A stretch of 64,000 nt of DNA, taken from Ascidia mentula (lineage: Eukaryota; Chordata; Ascidiacea; Phlebobranchia; Ascidiidae). The stretch is from the NCBI GenBank assembly GCA_947561715.1, contig OX387197.1, positions 15,001,001-15,065,000 on the forward strand, written 5' to 3'. How positions within the stretch are numbered: the stretch's first letter is position 1; every line of letters begins with the position of its first letter. The notes under the pieces were generated by a model. The model had not been told where the DNA came from and did no database searches. It was given only the letters and a program-made list of their open reading frames with translations. Below, one piece after another: positions 32,221 to 44,000 of the stretch. The position numbers and the translations under genes are program-made.

Positions 32221-32222
32221 TA

Positions 32223-33635
32223 CTATGTTTCCATGTCGCGAGTTTTGCCCATGTATTTGGGCCATGTGACCAAATATGGAAGTGACGCAAATGACGCAGG
32301 CCGAGTACTTGGCCAAAACGGCTGAATTTTTGGGCCATCAAAATAGGTGGTCCTTAACTGACTTTGGCCAAGTAATTTTTCGGCCATGTAATGACTGCTG
32401 CAGGGTTTAGTAGTTTTTTGCGCAGTAAACAGCAGCTTTTTCGATTAATTTAACGCGCGTTTTGCACGGTGTTTAAATGAATGTCCTCAGTTACTTACAG
32501 CCTCCGTTAATCGCTTTTATTGTGAATATATTTCTTTTTTGATTGGTAGCAAGGGGCGTTTTATTACTTTGCAAGTGGATTATATAGGCCTTTCTCATCC
32601 TTTTATGCATGGATGTTATGTTGAACTGCAGTTTTAAATGTAACATTTTGATGGTAAGTTTTGTGCATAAATTTAACTTAGAAAGTGGACAAGAGTGCTG
32701 TGGATGCATTGACAACCATATGAAAGTTTTTGCATGTTCATGCAATATACGGTATTACAAATTGGTGAACACAATAGCTTTTCCACATTCTAGATAACTG
32801 CATCAGATTAGGTACTTAATAGCTTTGGAGATAAAACACATAGAATGATTTTTTTGTGTCATTTCCCCAGATCCACAGCTAGCACAATGACCAACGGTTG
32901 TTGAAATACACTTATTAATTAGTTATGCAAGAAAATGAGCTAGAAAATAGTTCTGGAAGTCAAAGTTCATTTAAATTGTTGAACATGCTACATTTCCATT
33001 ACCCTTGTGAAGATGCACAAACACTCTTAAAAAAGCACCAGGATTAGAAGTTGTGGCCTGACAAGCAAGGACTGTGACAACATGTTCTGACCATTTTGTT
33101 TATTTTTTTTTGCAATAAAGCTTTGCTCATTCAACAAATCAACAAGTAAAGGACAATGTAAAACATTCATAATTTTGTCCAGTTTTGCACTTGTATGGCA
33201 GTAATCATCTCTCTCCAGTGATTCTCAAATATCTGTAAGATTGACAGTGCTTGTTTTTTTCATTATTAGTAATAAAAGTCAAGTTAAACATACCTCTTGT
33301 GTTGTTTGGAAGAAGTTTGCCAATCTGTTTTCAAGGTTGAACCATGGTTATTGTACTATGCACAAAATTGGAAAAAAACTAATTAAAAGTGCGGAAAGAC
33401 ACTAAAACAACTGCCACACAGTTCGAATCCAACTTTTTTGAGACACAAGCGTCCGATAGAGACGATTTGTCAGGTTTTCGCACTTTCAAAAACCCCGCGA
33501 CACGATCAGTGAAGGGCGAAAAATTGTCACGCTTGAATGCGTACGCGACATGGAAACACGACCTGTTTTAGGACCAAAACGTAAAACATGGACCAAACAT
33601 TTTGGGCTAAGCCAAATCGCGACATGGAAACATAG
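32223..33635 (+). mobile_element. TIR element X (1,413 bp), TA target
   Basis: The ends CTATGTTTCCATGTCGCGA (left) and its inverse at 33617-33635 are perfect over 19 bp, with TA on both sides (32221-32222, 33636-33637). A further inner copy of the CATGTCGCG motif lies at 33547-33557, reading GCGACATGGAAACACGACC. The interior matches element Y at 38565-39356 in reverse for about 900 bp, so X and Y are one family. No transposase domain is recognised. A small Tc1/mariner-type non-autonomous family is the simplest reading. Confidence 0.85.
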
Positions 33636-33637
33636 TA

Positions 33638-34536
33638 TTGATAACCTTTAATGGTTTTATCAGTGCGTGCATCATCAGCGTAATGGTTATTTTATAACAA
33701 AGAAACATTACCATAGCACCATTACTGCCTGCAAACAGAATGGTCATATTCATGACAACCTCCTCCCCTATTAATTGAACATCTTCGCCATCCTCACAAA
33801 ATAGGACTTCTTTATGGTGGCTGCAATACTGTAAAAGTTTTCTGTAAATGAAATTCTTGTATACATGAAAATTGAGTAATTGAATTTGTGTGCGTTTGTA
33901 ATACAACAGCAAGGAAAATTATTGAGCTACCAGAGGTGTAACACACACAATATCGCACCCAATTTGAATTGCATTTTGGTTTTCAATGAAAGACTGTCAT
34001 ATCTTTTATAATGAGAAGGCTTTTTTAAAGTAACATCTTTTTGGCATGCCAGTCATATGCAGGGTGTCCATGCGTTTATATGGAAACTTCCTCTTTCTGC
34101 CAATGGCCTCGGCTGAAAATAGAATTCATCAGGTGTATTAAGTGTAAATAAGGCAATTAAAAATTACATTAAACAGAATATATTAATATTTTAATGCATA
34201 CAACCAAAATTCGTTTATTTGTGATATGTACATATTGAAAGCCCTGCAAAAGTATATATTTAACTTACAATACTATCTCTTGAACTGCAAACAATGCAAC
34301 TCAATAAAGAAATAAAAGGTAATTCGCACCAGAAGGGCTGTTTAGAACCTTTTCTGAAACTCCTCATCTTTACGAACATACTGCTCACCATTCTTGGGAC
34401 CAAAAAAAATTATCACACCTCCATTCGCAGTTATCCCTCAAACTTCAACTCCCAACAATCCTAAAATATTACACTGCAACAAATATAACTTTGGAGAAAA
34501 ACATGTCAAAAAAGATTGAAAGTAATTGACTTATTA
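33638..34536. other. Spacer between X and Y; weak coding remnant
   Basis: On the minus strand 33912-33650 reads LLQYCSHHKEVLFCEDGE and VQLIGEEVV, which looks like a decayed protein segment of transposon type, but I cannot assign it. The remainder shows nothing recognisable. Confidence 0.3.
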
Positions 34537-35411
34537 CTATGTTGCCATGTCGCGATTGGGCTTAACTTTATAGTTTTGGTTAATTTATAAAAATGGAGAA
34601 ACTGATAATGCCGTCCGAGCTGTCCAAAGATAGCTTTGTTGGGATTTTAATATACAATAGAAAACAACACTAACCCCGTTTACATGACGGTTTAAGACGG
34701 CTTCGAAGCTGACTCGCCGATCCGACTCTCTCGTTTTCGGCGAAGAGAAAAAGGCAAGCGTCTTAAGCCGTCTCGGCCTTCGATCTAACGCGGAGAGCGG
34801 TTTACGGGACAGCTTAAAGCGACTAAGTCAGCTTAACGCATTGCAAAGTAGTTAACAAGGGGCGAGTGTCTTTAATGTAATTTTTGTTTAGTATTTCATG
34901 AGTTACAAGTGTGTAGGATAATGAATGTAGCATAGTATAGTGAAATTGCTATGAGTATAAAAAACATATAAGGTGTTGAAGAGTAAATAACAAGGAAGAT
35001 ACGCCAAATTTTTATACACTTGTTGATTTAGACAACGTAGCTAGGAAAACATTATAGTTCACCGTTTAACTGCTAGACTTTCTGGCGCCTGCCAGATGTA
35101 AGGGCGGTAATTAAAAAAACGCACCTCCCAGTGGGAGGCGGATGTCTGCAGTCTTGGTCTACAAAAAAATTACGTTTACAGTACATTGCACTATACAGTT
35201 GTTTTACCAAAATGCAGTTATGGTAGCAGAGTGGCGCTGGCGGTACAGTTTGTTGTTCAGGGCAATTTTGTAAGGTGATTTTTAAACCTTTCAAGAAGGC
35301 TACTGCAATGCGTTTTGATTGTTACTTCCACAACATTTATGATATAGACATTTGTGCTGCTTTAGTTAACAGGAACTGTTGCATTTATTTTGCAGATCAG
35401 TAACATACATA

Positions 35412-36778
35412 ATGAGTAAAAAAGTAAGATCGGGTGCATGGAGTGATGAGGAAACATTTCTTTTAATTGATCTTATTGCCGAAAAGAACATTATAGAAAA
35501 AATTGATGGCAGCAAAGGTGGAAATCAGCAGTTCTACAAAAACATTGCTGAAGAATTTCGAGAAAGAGGAATCATTAGAGATTGGTTGGTGCACTTTCGA
35601 CATTTCAAAAAATATTTAGAACTAGTATTTATTGTTTTTATGAAGTAAGAATGAGTTGGAATTATTGTTTGAAATGTTTAAGCCTTGCTGCTGACATTTT
35701 CCATTAATATTGCATGTTATTTTTTGGAAATATAGGAAACTAGTGTCCACAAAGTAGAAAAATCTAAAAAAACACTATTATGCCATGCTGAAGGGCACTT
35801 CAAAATCAGGAGCTGCAGCTTCCTCTTGGCCCTATTATGAGAAATTAAATGCTCTACTTTCAGGCAGACCAAGGACAAAAGTAAGACAAGTTAGAAACAG
35901 CATGAAGGCCCACAATAAATATGTGCTGTTTGATTGCATAAATATGTGAATGGGACTTATGCTAATTTCCACAGGCCATTTTACTAAACAGTATTGTTTT
36001 CATTGTTTAGGTTAATACCATAGTGTTGTGAAATAAAAAATTTTTAGGCAGTTGAAGGTGAATCCAGCATGGTGGACACAATGGCCCAACAATTCGGTAA
36101 GAGTCTTTTTGGTTGAACATATGTGCATTTTTGTTCACTGCAAATCTTTTGAAGGTGATATTGAATCTCCAACAGGAGAAAGTGAATGTAAGTATACTTT
36201 CATTGTTAGTCAATTTACAATGCAAGCAGCGAGCATTATGTTAAATTCCCCATGTTTTAAAATTATTTGTATTAATGTCTCACAATTTTTGGTGATGTAG
36301 CATTGGAAGTAGAAGAACCTGCTGCACAGCTTGATACAGAGGATCAAGATGTGCCAAGCACCTCCACTGGCAGAAAACGAAAAAGAGGTATGGTGCTAGA
36401 TACATTCTGAAAACATATAGTGTGCAATTGAATTTAATTTTTATTTACAGATGAACACAGCACAAAAAAAAAGAGAAGCAAAGGTACAGCTGTCAATGCA
36501 TTACATCACATTTGTAAGTGTATAAAATTTTTTTTTAAGGTGATGATGGTTGGGAGAAATTCATTGGCGCATATGTGGAACAATGTGAAAAAGACCGCCA
36601 AAGTCGAGAAAGACTGGTGGCCACTATCAACGAAACATTAAAGGAGTCCATGCAGTTCTTGGTTTCCTACCAACAACCAGCAGTGGTTGTACAAATGTCG
36701 GATGAGAGTAATCTATCTGGTGCAGGTTCGCCCTCTGGCAGAGACACTCCATCTGGCAGGGGCACTCCATCCCTCTGA
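35412..36778 (+). CDS. Harbinger Myb/SANT-like DNA-binding protein, multi-exon
   Basis: The ATG at 35412 starts MSKKVRSGAWSDEETFLL, an MADF/SANT-type helix-turn-helix start, followed by NQQFYKNIAEEF. Later exon-like segments are about 35760-35880 (GAAASSWPYYEKLNALLSGR), 36300-36388 (LDTEDQDVPSTSTGRKRK), 36451-36481 (basic) and 36540-36778 (EKFIGAYVEQCEKDRQSRERL to the stop). The order matches the Myb-like partner of HARBI1, which in this superfamily carries the nuclease to the nucleus and helps it bind the TIRs. The first exon runs on past the usual splice point (RDWLVHFRHFKKYLELV), and an in-frame stop near 35755 suggests some decay. Whether it still makes a full product is uncertain. Confidence 0.6.
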
Positions 36779-36897
36779 CAGAGGCACTTCAATTTCAAAA
36801 AATTCATTTTGTATATTGTTCCTTTTCACTGCACTGTATTTTCTTTGCATTTCATGCGTATTTTAATATTTGAAATGAATAATACACAACAACACAT

Positions 36898-37810
36898 TTA
36901 AGAAAAACGAAATAAGGGCTGTGTTTCATACAGGTGATTAACAATGGCTTGTCTCACTTGCTTGCCTTCTGACAGCAAATCACTTTGTCCTAATGGGTTT
37001 GTAGGAGGTTGTGGAAATTTGCTACCAGAGATATTTTGCTGGGGAATTGCAGTATTTCTGGTCTCACAAAAATTGTGCAGAACACAGCATGTGGATATGA
37101 CATAAGGTGCCATGCTAATGGACACATCCAATTTTTTGGCCAGTATACGCCAGCGAGCTTTTAATCGTCCAAAAGCATTTTCAACACATATGCGCACACT
37201 GCTGTGGTAAGTGTTGAATGATTCCTTTTCTGCTGAGAGTTGAAAACCTATGAAAGGTTTAATCAGCCATGGTAGAAGTGGGTAAGCTGGGTCACCCAAT
37301 AATAAAAGGGGAATTTCGATGCCATCCAGAAATTTGGGTGCCTGGTTAAAGAAAGGCATATTCAAAAGCAAATTTAACAATTTGTTCATGCTTTAAATAC
37401 ATTTGGTAACTTGTCAAAATATTTGAATAATCCGGATTGTCTGAAAACTGTCGCATCGTGTACACTCCCAGGCATTACCACATTTATATCTCGAAATCTT
37501 AGAAAAAAGTTTCATTAGTGTTACATAATAACCAAAAAAATGTGTTTGCAGTAACTTACAGGTATTGATCGTCAACCACAGCTTGTAAAACTAGTGACTC
37601 CCATCCTTTAATAAAAAACTTCACACTACCTGGTTTCATGTCATCATTAACAAGTTCCAACAACTCAAAAAAAGCACTCTTTGTCATCCGAAAATTCTCA
37701 ATCCATTGAGCATTATTATAATTTACCACATCTCTCTCCCAATACACGCCATACCTGTGAAAAATCATTAAATAATCCCATATAAAATAACATAACGAAT
37801 TTGCTATCAA
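36898..37810 (-). pseudogene. HARBI1-type transposase, internally deleted
   Basis: The N-terminal exon (37810-37556) has NFRMTKSAFFELLELVNDDMKP and then KFFIKGWESLVLQAVVDDQYL (first Asp region); the next exon (about 37502 on) has MPGSVHDATVF, then LLLGDPAYPLLPWLIKPF (second Asp) and VENAFGRLKARWRIL (Glu). A splice site pair (about 37556 and 37502) matches the family. Roughly 150 residues between MKP and KFF are missing, and there is a frame change at about 37389 between the FKA and MNKLL segments. It would be an inactive nuclease. The Myb-like partner lies 120 bp away, tail to tail. Confidence 0.8.
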
Positions 37811-39356
37811 CGTTTTTTACCTTTGATACATCCATATTCTTCCACTGCGTCTATCAATCTTGCAAGCTACAAAAGTCAGGCCAGAACAAATATATTTGAT
37901 ATTTGTCTGTTTGTTGTCTTCTGATGACAGAAAGATGTCATGAACAACATCAAATACATATTTAAAAATAAACAGCAGGGCAAACTTCATACTATTTGTA
38001 ATCATGCTGGCAGTTTATCTGAGAAAAAAAGCACAATCATGATTTTACTGTGCAACTTAAGTAACAAAACTGTAGACACAACAAAACAACTGTATAGTGC
38101 AATGTACTGTAAACGTAATTTTTTTTGGAGACCAAGACTGCAGACATCCGCCTCCCACTGGGAGGTGCGTTTTTTTAATTACCGCCCTTGCATCTGGCAG
38201 GCGCCAGAAAGTCTAGCAGCTAAACGGTGAACTAATAGTTCAAAGAACAAGCGGTTCGGTTGAATTCGTGTGAGGGCAAATTGAGAAAGCGTGAAATCGA
38301 AAACAGCTTGTCTGCGGCACAGAAATCACCTCTGCTGCATTCGTTTACTGACCATTGCAGCAACTTTGAGCATTAACAATCTTTGCCACAATTCATTTCA
38401 ATACCTAATCCTAGACAAGCCTCTATCGCCTATTTGTAGCGCAGCAGGGAGAGCACTTAAGCTGTCTTAAGATGATCATGTAAATACGTCGTTTTCGCGG
38501 GTCGACTTTGAAAATCACGTGACTTTGCTTCGAGTCGACTTGGTCATGTAAACAGGGTTAGTGTCAATCTTACAGCTATTCGAAAATCATTGGAAAAAGA
38601 TGATTACTGCCATACAAGTGCAAAACTGGACAAAATCATGAATGTTTGCCATTGTCCTTTACTTGTTGATTTGTTGAATGAGCAAAGCTTTATTGCAAAA
38701 AAATAAACAAAATTGTCAGAACATGCTGTCACAGTCCTTGCTTGTTAGGCGACAACTTAGTGCATCCTCTCAAGGGTAATGTAAAATGTAGCATGTTCAA
38801 CAATTTAAATGTACTTTGACTTCCAGAACCCTTTTTAAGTTCACCATCTTGCATAAACTAATCAAATGCATTTCCACAACAGTTAGTCATTGTGCTAGTT
38901 GAATAATCTGATGCAGTTATCTACACTGTGGAAAAAGCTGTTGTGTTCACCAATTTGTACTACCATATATTGCATAAACATGCAAAAACTTTAATTTGGT
39001 TATCTGTGCATCTACAGTACTTGTCCACTTTCTAACTTACCATTACGAGGTTACATTTCAAAAATGCAGTTCAAAATAACATCCATGCATAAAAGGATGA
39101 GAAAGGCATATATAATCCACTTGCACAGTAATAAAACGAGCCTTACTACCCATTAAAAAAGAAATATATTCACAATAAAAGCGATTTACGGAGGCTGTGA
39201 GTAACTGAGGACATTCATTTAAACACCGTGCTTACTCGCGTTAAAGTAATTAAAAATAACTGCTGTTTACTGCGCAAAAAGCTACTAAACCCTGCTGCAG
39301 TTATTACATGGCCAAAGTCAGTTAAGGACCACCTATTTTGATGGCCCAAAAATTCA

Positions 39357-40455
39357 TAACATCTCGAACCTTTAGCTTATGCTTCTTCAGGACCTATATG
39401 GGTATGAAATTGGAGAAATCCTGTTTTGAAGGCTGTAATGCATCTAGCGACTGTTCCGCTTGTTTCCGAATGACCGTTGATGGGTCTTGTGACTTACATA
39501 GGGACCAAAAATTCTACAAAGTTGAAAATAAAATTTTGCTCCTGGTTGAGACTGTACAGAGCAAGGACTTGTTGGGCCTCCTGGAAGATCATATGACCAA
39601 CAGGGGGGCAGACCCAGCCCTTGGGGAAGGGCTTTGACACTTTTTTAGCAACTAAATTTGATGCCATCGCATAAAGAAGAGTTGGAAATCCAGTTCCATT
39701 TTTTGTTGCTCTTTTAACCAAAATACTGAGTAACCAGGGGGGCAAATGGCCCTAGGGGGATGGCTAAACCATTTTTTCGGAGACTAATTTTGATCAAAAT
39801 TTTTAGATATGAAATGGATCTTTCATAAAATCACAAATGATTGGACACTTAAACGATTCATTTTTCCACAAATACAGCCTGATTTTTTTGCTCTATTGGA
39901 AACCTCTAAAGGCTTGAATAGCCATGAGGAGACTGCTAATTTAAAACTCCATATATATATAAATTTTAGCTGCTCTTTTGTCCAACAAGAGGTGTTACTG
40001 TCTCTCAATAAAATTGATCTAAATGTGTGCACTACACAAACAATAAAAAAATAAAAGGCATCCACAAACACAGAGTTGCAACCTAAATTTTACATATACC
40101 TAATAATGTCCTACTATGTCTATCTTTTTACTGTCAAGTGCTATTGCTCTGTCATATGTTATGGATGGTCAGCTAGCACACCAGATAGTTTTTGGTGTTG
40201 TACCTGTTTTGTAGCAAAAGATATATTGTCAAAACCTCCCTATACTCATCACCTCAAGTAAGTGTGTGGTAAATAGTAAACAGATACCACATATGAACAA
40301 CTAAGTGCTGTACAAACAAACAATGAGTGTTTGTATGTGTGGAATCGAAGTGCTTAGGTGTAACATCATTTAATGTGACCCTTTCTTGATCATATTAACA
40401 CCATAAAGCAGTGATGCACAACTCAAACTGGGGTGCATGCCAATTTTGTTGTATA
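39357..40455. other. No recognised feature between Y and the BEL element
   Basis: A frame at 39338-39637 (plus) has Cys-rich text (FEGCNASSDCSACFRM) but no relatives I know and no splice context. 39590-39780 has G/C-rich CAGGGGGGCA words. I see nothing else. Confidence 0.35.
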
Positions 40456-40460
40456 CCATC

Positions 40461-40966
40461 TGTAACGTGCTTTTTCTAGCCGATCGGTAACGCTACACGT
40501 TGCACAGCGGTTCAGCACAAAATGTCTCGAAACGCGCTCCTAGCTTCCCAGGTAGTCACCAAGTACAGGACACAAAACACAGTTGTATTCAATGTGAAAT
40601 GAATGACGGGCGCAAAGTCACGGCGCCGGAACGGGAGCGGTTTCGAACTGTTTTGCGACCGATCTTATTCAGAGAATTGTCCGTTGTGACAACACATTTT
40701 TCAGTAGCATTATTATAATCCAGTAAAGTCTCAATTGTTGCAAGGCACAGTGAACAAACTATTTCGCAGTTTTGCTTATTCAAATAGAATCATTATTATT
40801 AAAGATACCACAATAACTGGTAACACAACTAGCAAAGAAAAAACACAACCATGCGGTCTGCACGCGCACGGCTACTGCGCAGCCTTTGTGACGCAATAAC
40901 GGAAGTTGTGCCAAACATAGAAAACGTAATGGAAAGAACTAACGAAATCGGGTTTGGGAATCTACA
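40461..40966 (-). repeat. 3' LTR of the BEL/Pao element
   Basis: 506 bp, TGTA...TACA termini on both strands; matches 46898-47403. The frames that appear inside it are by-products, since identical ones occur in the other LTR. Confidence 0.95.
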
Positions 40967-41004
40967 TCCTCCCCCCCAAAATTGGGCATTGTACCAATTT
41001 TACA

Positions 41005-44000
41005 TCAACACAAAGATTCACAAACAGTTTTCAGTTCAGTCTCATCCTGTGCGGCAGGGATTACCACGCAGAGTTTAGTGATGGGTCTCCTGAGGACGCC
41101 GCCGGCCGTCTTCACTTCAACGCTCCTCACCACCTGGTGTTTGTCATGGAATAGTTCGGTAACTCTACCGAGAGGCCATCGACATCGTGGAGCAGAATCA
41201 TCGACGAGTAGCACAACATCACCTTTGGAAAAGTTACTTTTTCGGGTGTGCCATTTTTGTCTGGAGATGATTGTCCGGGGGTACTCCCTCAGCCATCGTT
41301 GCCAAAACTCATCGGCAACATGTTGAACCAGGCGGTATCGGCGTCTGGCGTAGCAATCGCTCGGGTAGGTAATCGTCGGCGGCAGTCCCACAGATGGGTT
41401 AATTCGTAATAGGTGGTTTGGCGTCAAGGGCATGTCCTCACCGACATCCAGGGGGACTTCAGTTAGTGGTCGTGAATTTACGATGTTCTCCACTTCCAAC
41501 AGCAACGTGTGTAGGGCGTCATCGTCTAGTTTTCCCTCAGGATAAATCGCCATCATAATTCTTCGGACGGTTCTGATCATCCGTTCCCACACTCCACCCA
41601 TGTGGCTTGCTCCTGGTGGGTTGAACGACCACTTCACCTTCCGCTGGCGTAGGTAGTCGCAGATCTGATTTTGGTTCCATTTCTCCACGTCTTCCTTCAT
41701 AACGCGGTTTGCTCCGACGAAATTGGTTCCATTATCCGAGTAAATGTGTGATATTGGACCACGTCGTGCAAGAAATCGCCTCAAGACGTTCAAAAAGGCG
41801 TCTGTAGTTAGGTCGGCAGCAACTTCTAGATGAACAGCACGTGTCGTCATACACGTAAACAGACATCCGTACCTTTTAATTTCGCATCTGCGTTGTCTGA
41901 TCAGCAATGGTCCGAAATAGTCCACACCGACGTGTGAGAATGGTGGTTCGTCAACCTGCAATCTGGACGGAGGCAGGTCAGCCATCAGCTGCTGACCTGG
42001 CCTGGCATTTCTTCGTCGGCAAAACAAGCAATGGCGTATAACCCGACGAACAGTCGCTCGGGCGTTCACTATCCAGTAGCGCTGGCACAACAAACTCAAT
42101 GTGTAGTTGATACCAGCATGCCCCGCACCTTGGGCGTGAATTTCTTGGGCAATTAATTCCGTTAGGCGACAATCATTGGGCAGAATCGCCGGATGCCTTG
42201 TTTCGTAGCACAACCTCGCGTTGTCGAGTCTGCCGCCAACACGAAGTATGTCGTCCTTCAATATAGGGTCGAGCCTATAGAGCGCAGATTTTGGCAGCAG
42301 TTTACCCGTGGGTAGCGATGCAAGCCAGTCAGCAAAGTGCTGACACTGCACAAACTTGACAAGTTCTGACTCAGCAATTATTAATTCGTCAACGGATATA
42401 GGCGAGTGTGACACGGTCACCTCTTTCTTTTTCGCTTTACAGTACAAGTAGCGTTTAAACCTGAGCAACCATGCAGTTGCCAGCTTCAAACGATGTAGTG
42501 ACGAAAAATAGCCAATCAAACGATCAGTGCCTTTTTCTTCGAGCGTTGTGAGGAAAACATCCGCCTTGATTCTTTCCAAGTCAAAGCTTTTGTAGACCTC
42601 AGCAGTAGTTGGTATCTTGGTGAAACGATTTGGCCACTGGTCGGGTGTCTTTCGCAGAAACTCAGGTCCGGTTAACCACATTCCACTGCACAGTGCATTG
42701 GCAGTAACACCGCGAGACGCTGCATCAGCCGGGTTCTCGTCGGTTGGTACGTGCATCCAATCATGGACACATGAGTGATTCAAAATCTGTGTAATTCGAT
42801 TTCGCGAAAATATAGGAAAGTTCTTGCTGTCGGCGTGCAAACTCTGCAGCACAATGGATGAGTCTGTCCAAAACAGACAAGGACAGTCTTCTAAATCAAG
42901 TTCCTCCTTCACTGTTCGTGACATTTTCACTGCATCCAAAGCAGCCTCCAGTTCCAGTCGTGGTATGGTTTGCCTTCCTGAACCGGAAAGCAGTGATTTG
43001 CCCATCACCAGCGAGCACGTAACGTTCGAGCGGTCATCTACTGACCTCAGGTAACAAGCACAACCTCGTGCTTCTGACGAAGCGTCAGCAAAAACATGTA
43101 ACTGTACTTTGGACGCATTGGTGGTCATTCGATAAAAACGAGGTATTCTTACCTCACAAAGCTCACAGAGGCTTTCTCGCCATTTTCGCCACCTGGCTTG
43201 ATCCGTGGTCGGCACGACATCGTCCCATCCAATCTTCTGTTGACACACGTCCCTGTAGATCAATCGAGCTTCTAGGACCACGGGTGCAACGAATCCAAGG
43301 GGGTCAAACAAGGAGTTTGTCACAGAGAGCATTCCACGTCGCGTGATCGGTTTGTCCGGCAGGACGACATTAAATCCAAATTCGTCCTCTGGAAGACGCC
43401 AGCTGATTCCCAGAACACGTTCCTGTACCTCTCCGCCAAGCGGAATGTTCTGGATTGATTTGGACCTTTCCTCATTAGGAACAGAGGTCGTCACAGCGTC
43501 ACTCGATGACAACCATTTTGTCAGCCTGAAACCTCCCATGGACAGCAAACTTCTTAAATTTTCCACCATTTTCATTCCCATTGCTTCTGTGGGGATTGAT
43601 AATAAACAATCGTCCACATAAAAGTTTTTTCTCACGACCTCGGTGACACGAGGATCAAAAAACTTCCCAAATTCACGTGCAGTTTCACGTAGGCAGAATG
43701 TGGCGCAGCTTGGGGACGACTTTGCGCCAAATAAATGAACAGTCATTCGGTGCGGCACAGGGTCCTTTATAGTGTGTCGCCTCCTGGCCACCACAGGAAT
43801 CTGAAGGCGTCACGATCCTGCTGTGTGACGCGTACTTGGTGGAACATGGCTTCTATGTCCGCAACCAAAGCCACGGCTTCTTTGCGGAATCTCAAAAGCA
43901 CTCCAACCAACGAGTTCATCAAGTCTGGTCCTTTCATCAAGTGATCGTTTATAGAGTTACCGTCGCACTTTGCGGCACAGTCAAAAACGATCCGAAGCTT

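Larger units (their letters stand above)
35055..38234. mobile_element. Harbinger element with about 150-bp TIRs and two convergent genes
   Basis: TIRs 35055-35207 and 38083-38234 begin TAGTTCACCGTTTA and share CTAGACTTTCTGGCGCCTGC, CGCACCTCCCA and GTTTACAGTACATTGCAC. Inside are a SANT/Myb-like gene on the plus strand and a HARBI1-type nuclease on the minus strand, the standard Harbinger pair. The flanks differ (TTA against ATA), so the 3-bp target duplication is not confirmed. It lies inside the CACTAACCC element. Confidence 0.9.
34668..38563. mobile_element. Nested transposon with CACTAACCC termini
   Basis: The ends are CACTAACCCCGTTTACATGAC at 34668 and, inverted, CACTAACCCTGTTTACATGAC reading back from 38563, perfect over 21 bp except for one position. 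X preserves the uninterrupted sequence near 33240-33260, which brackets the insertion point inside Y. The duplicated target appears to be about 2 bp (CA) but is not clear. The G+C-richer subterminal parts (AAGACGGCTTCG; GTCGACTTTGA) are specific to this element. Apart from the Harbinger inside it, no gene is seen. Confidence 0.75.
34537..39356 (-). mobile_element. TIR element Y, inverted relative to X, carrying nested insertions
   Basis: At 34537 it begins CTATGTTGCCATGTCGCGA, like the right end of X, and the sequence from 38565 to 39356 is the reverse complement of X from about 33250 back to 32332. The intervening 34668-38563 is a nested transposon block. The outer 110 bp expected beyond 39356 are missing, so that end is truncated. 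Without the insert, Y is about 920 bp. X and Y in opposite orientation about 5 kb apart could form a foldback. Confidence 0.8.

Noticed and set aside
34537-39356. Palindrome formed by X and Y as one giant TIR element (32.2-39.4 kb)
   Set aside because: X has its own complete ends with TA on both sides, and Y repeats one of those ends internally, so they are two elements in opposite orientation.
40500-40718. Genes inside the BEL LTRs (also 46937-47155)
   Set aside because: The same frames occur in both LTRs because the LTRs match; there is no coding evidence.
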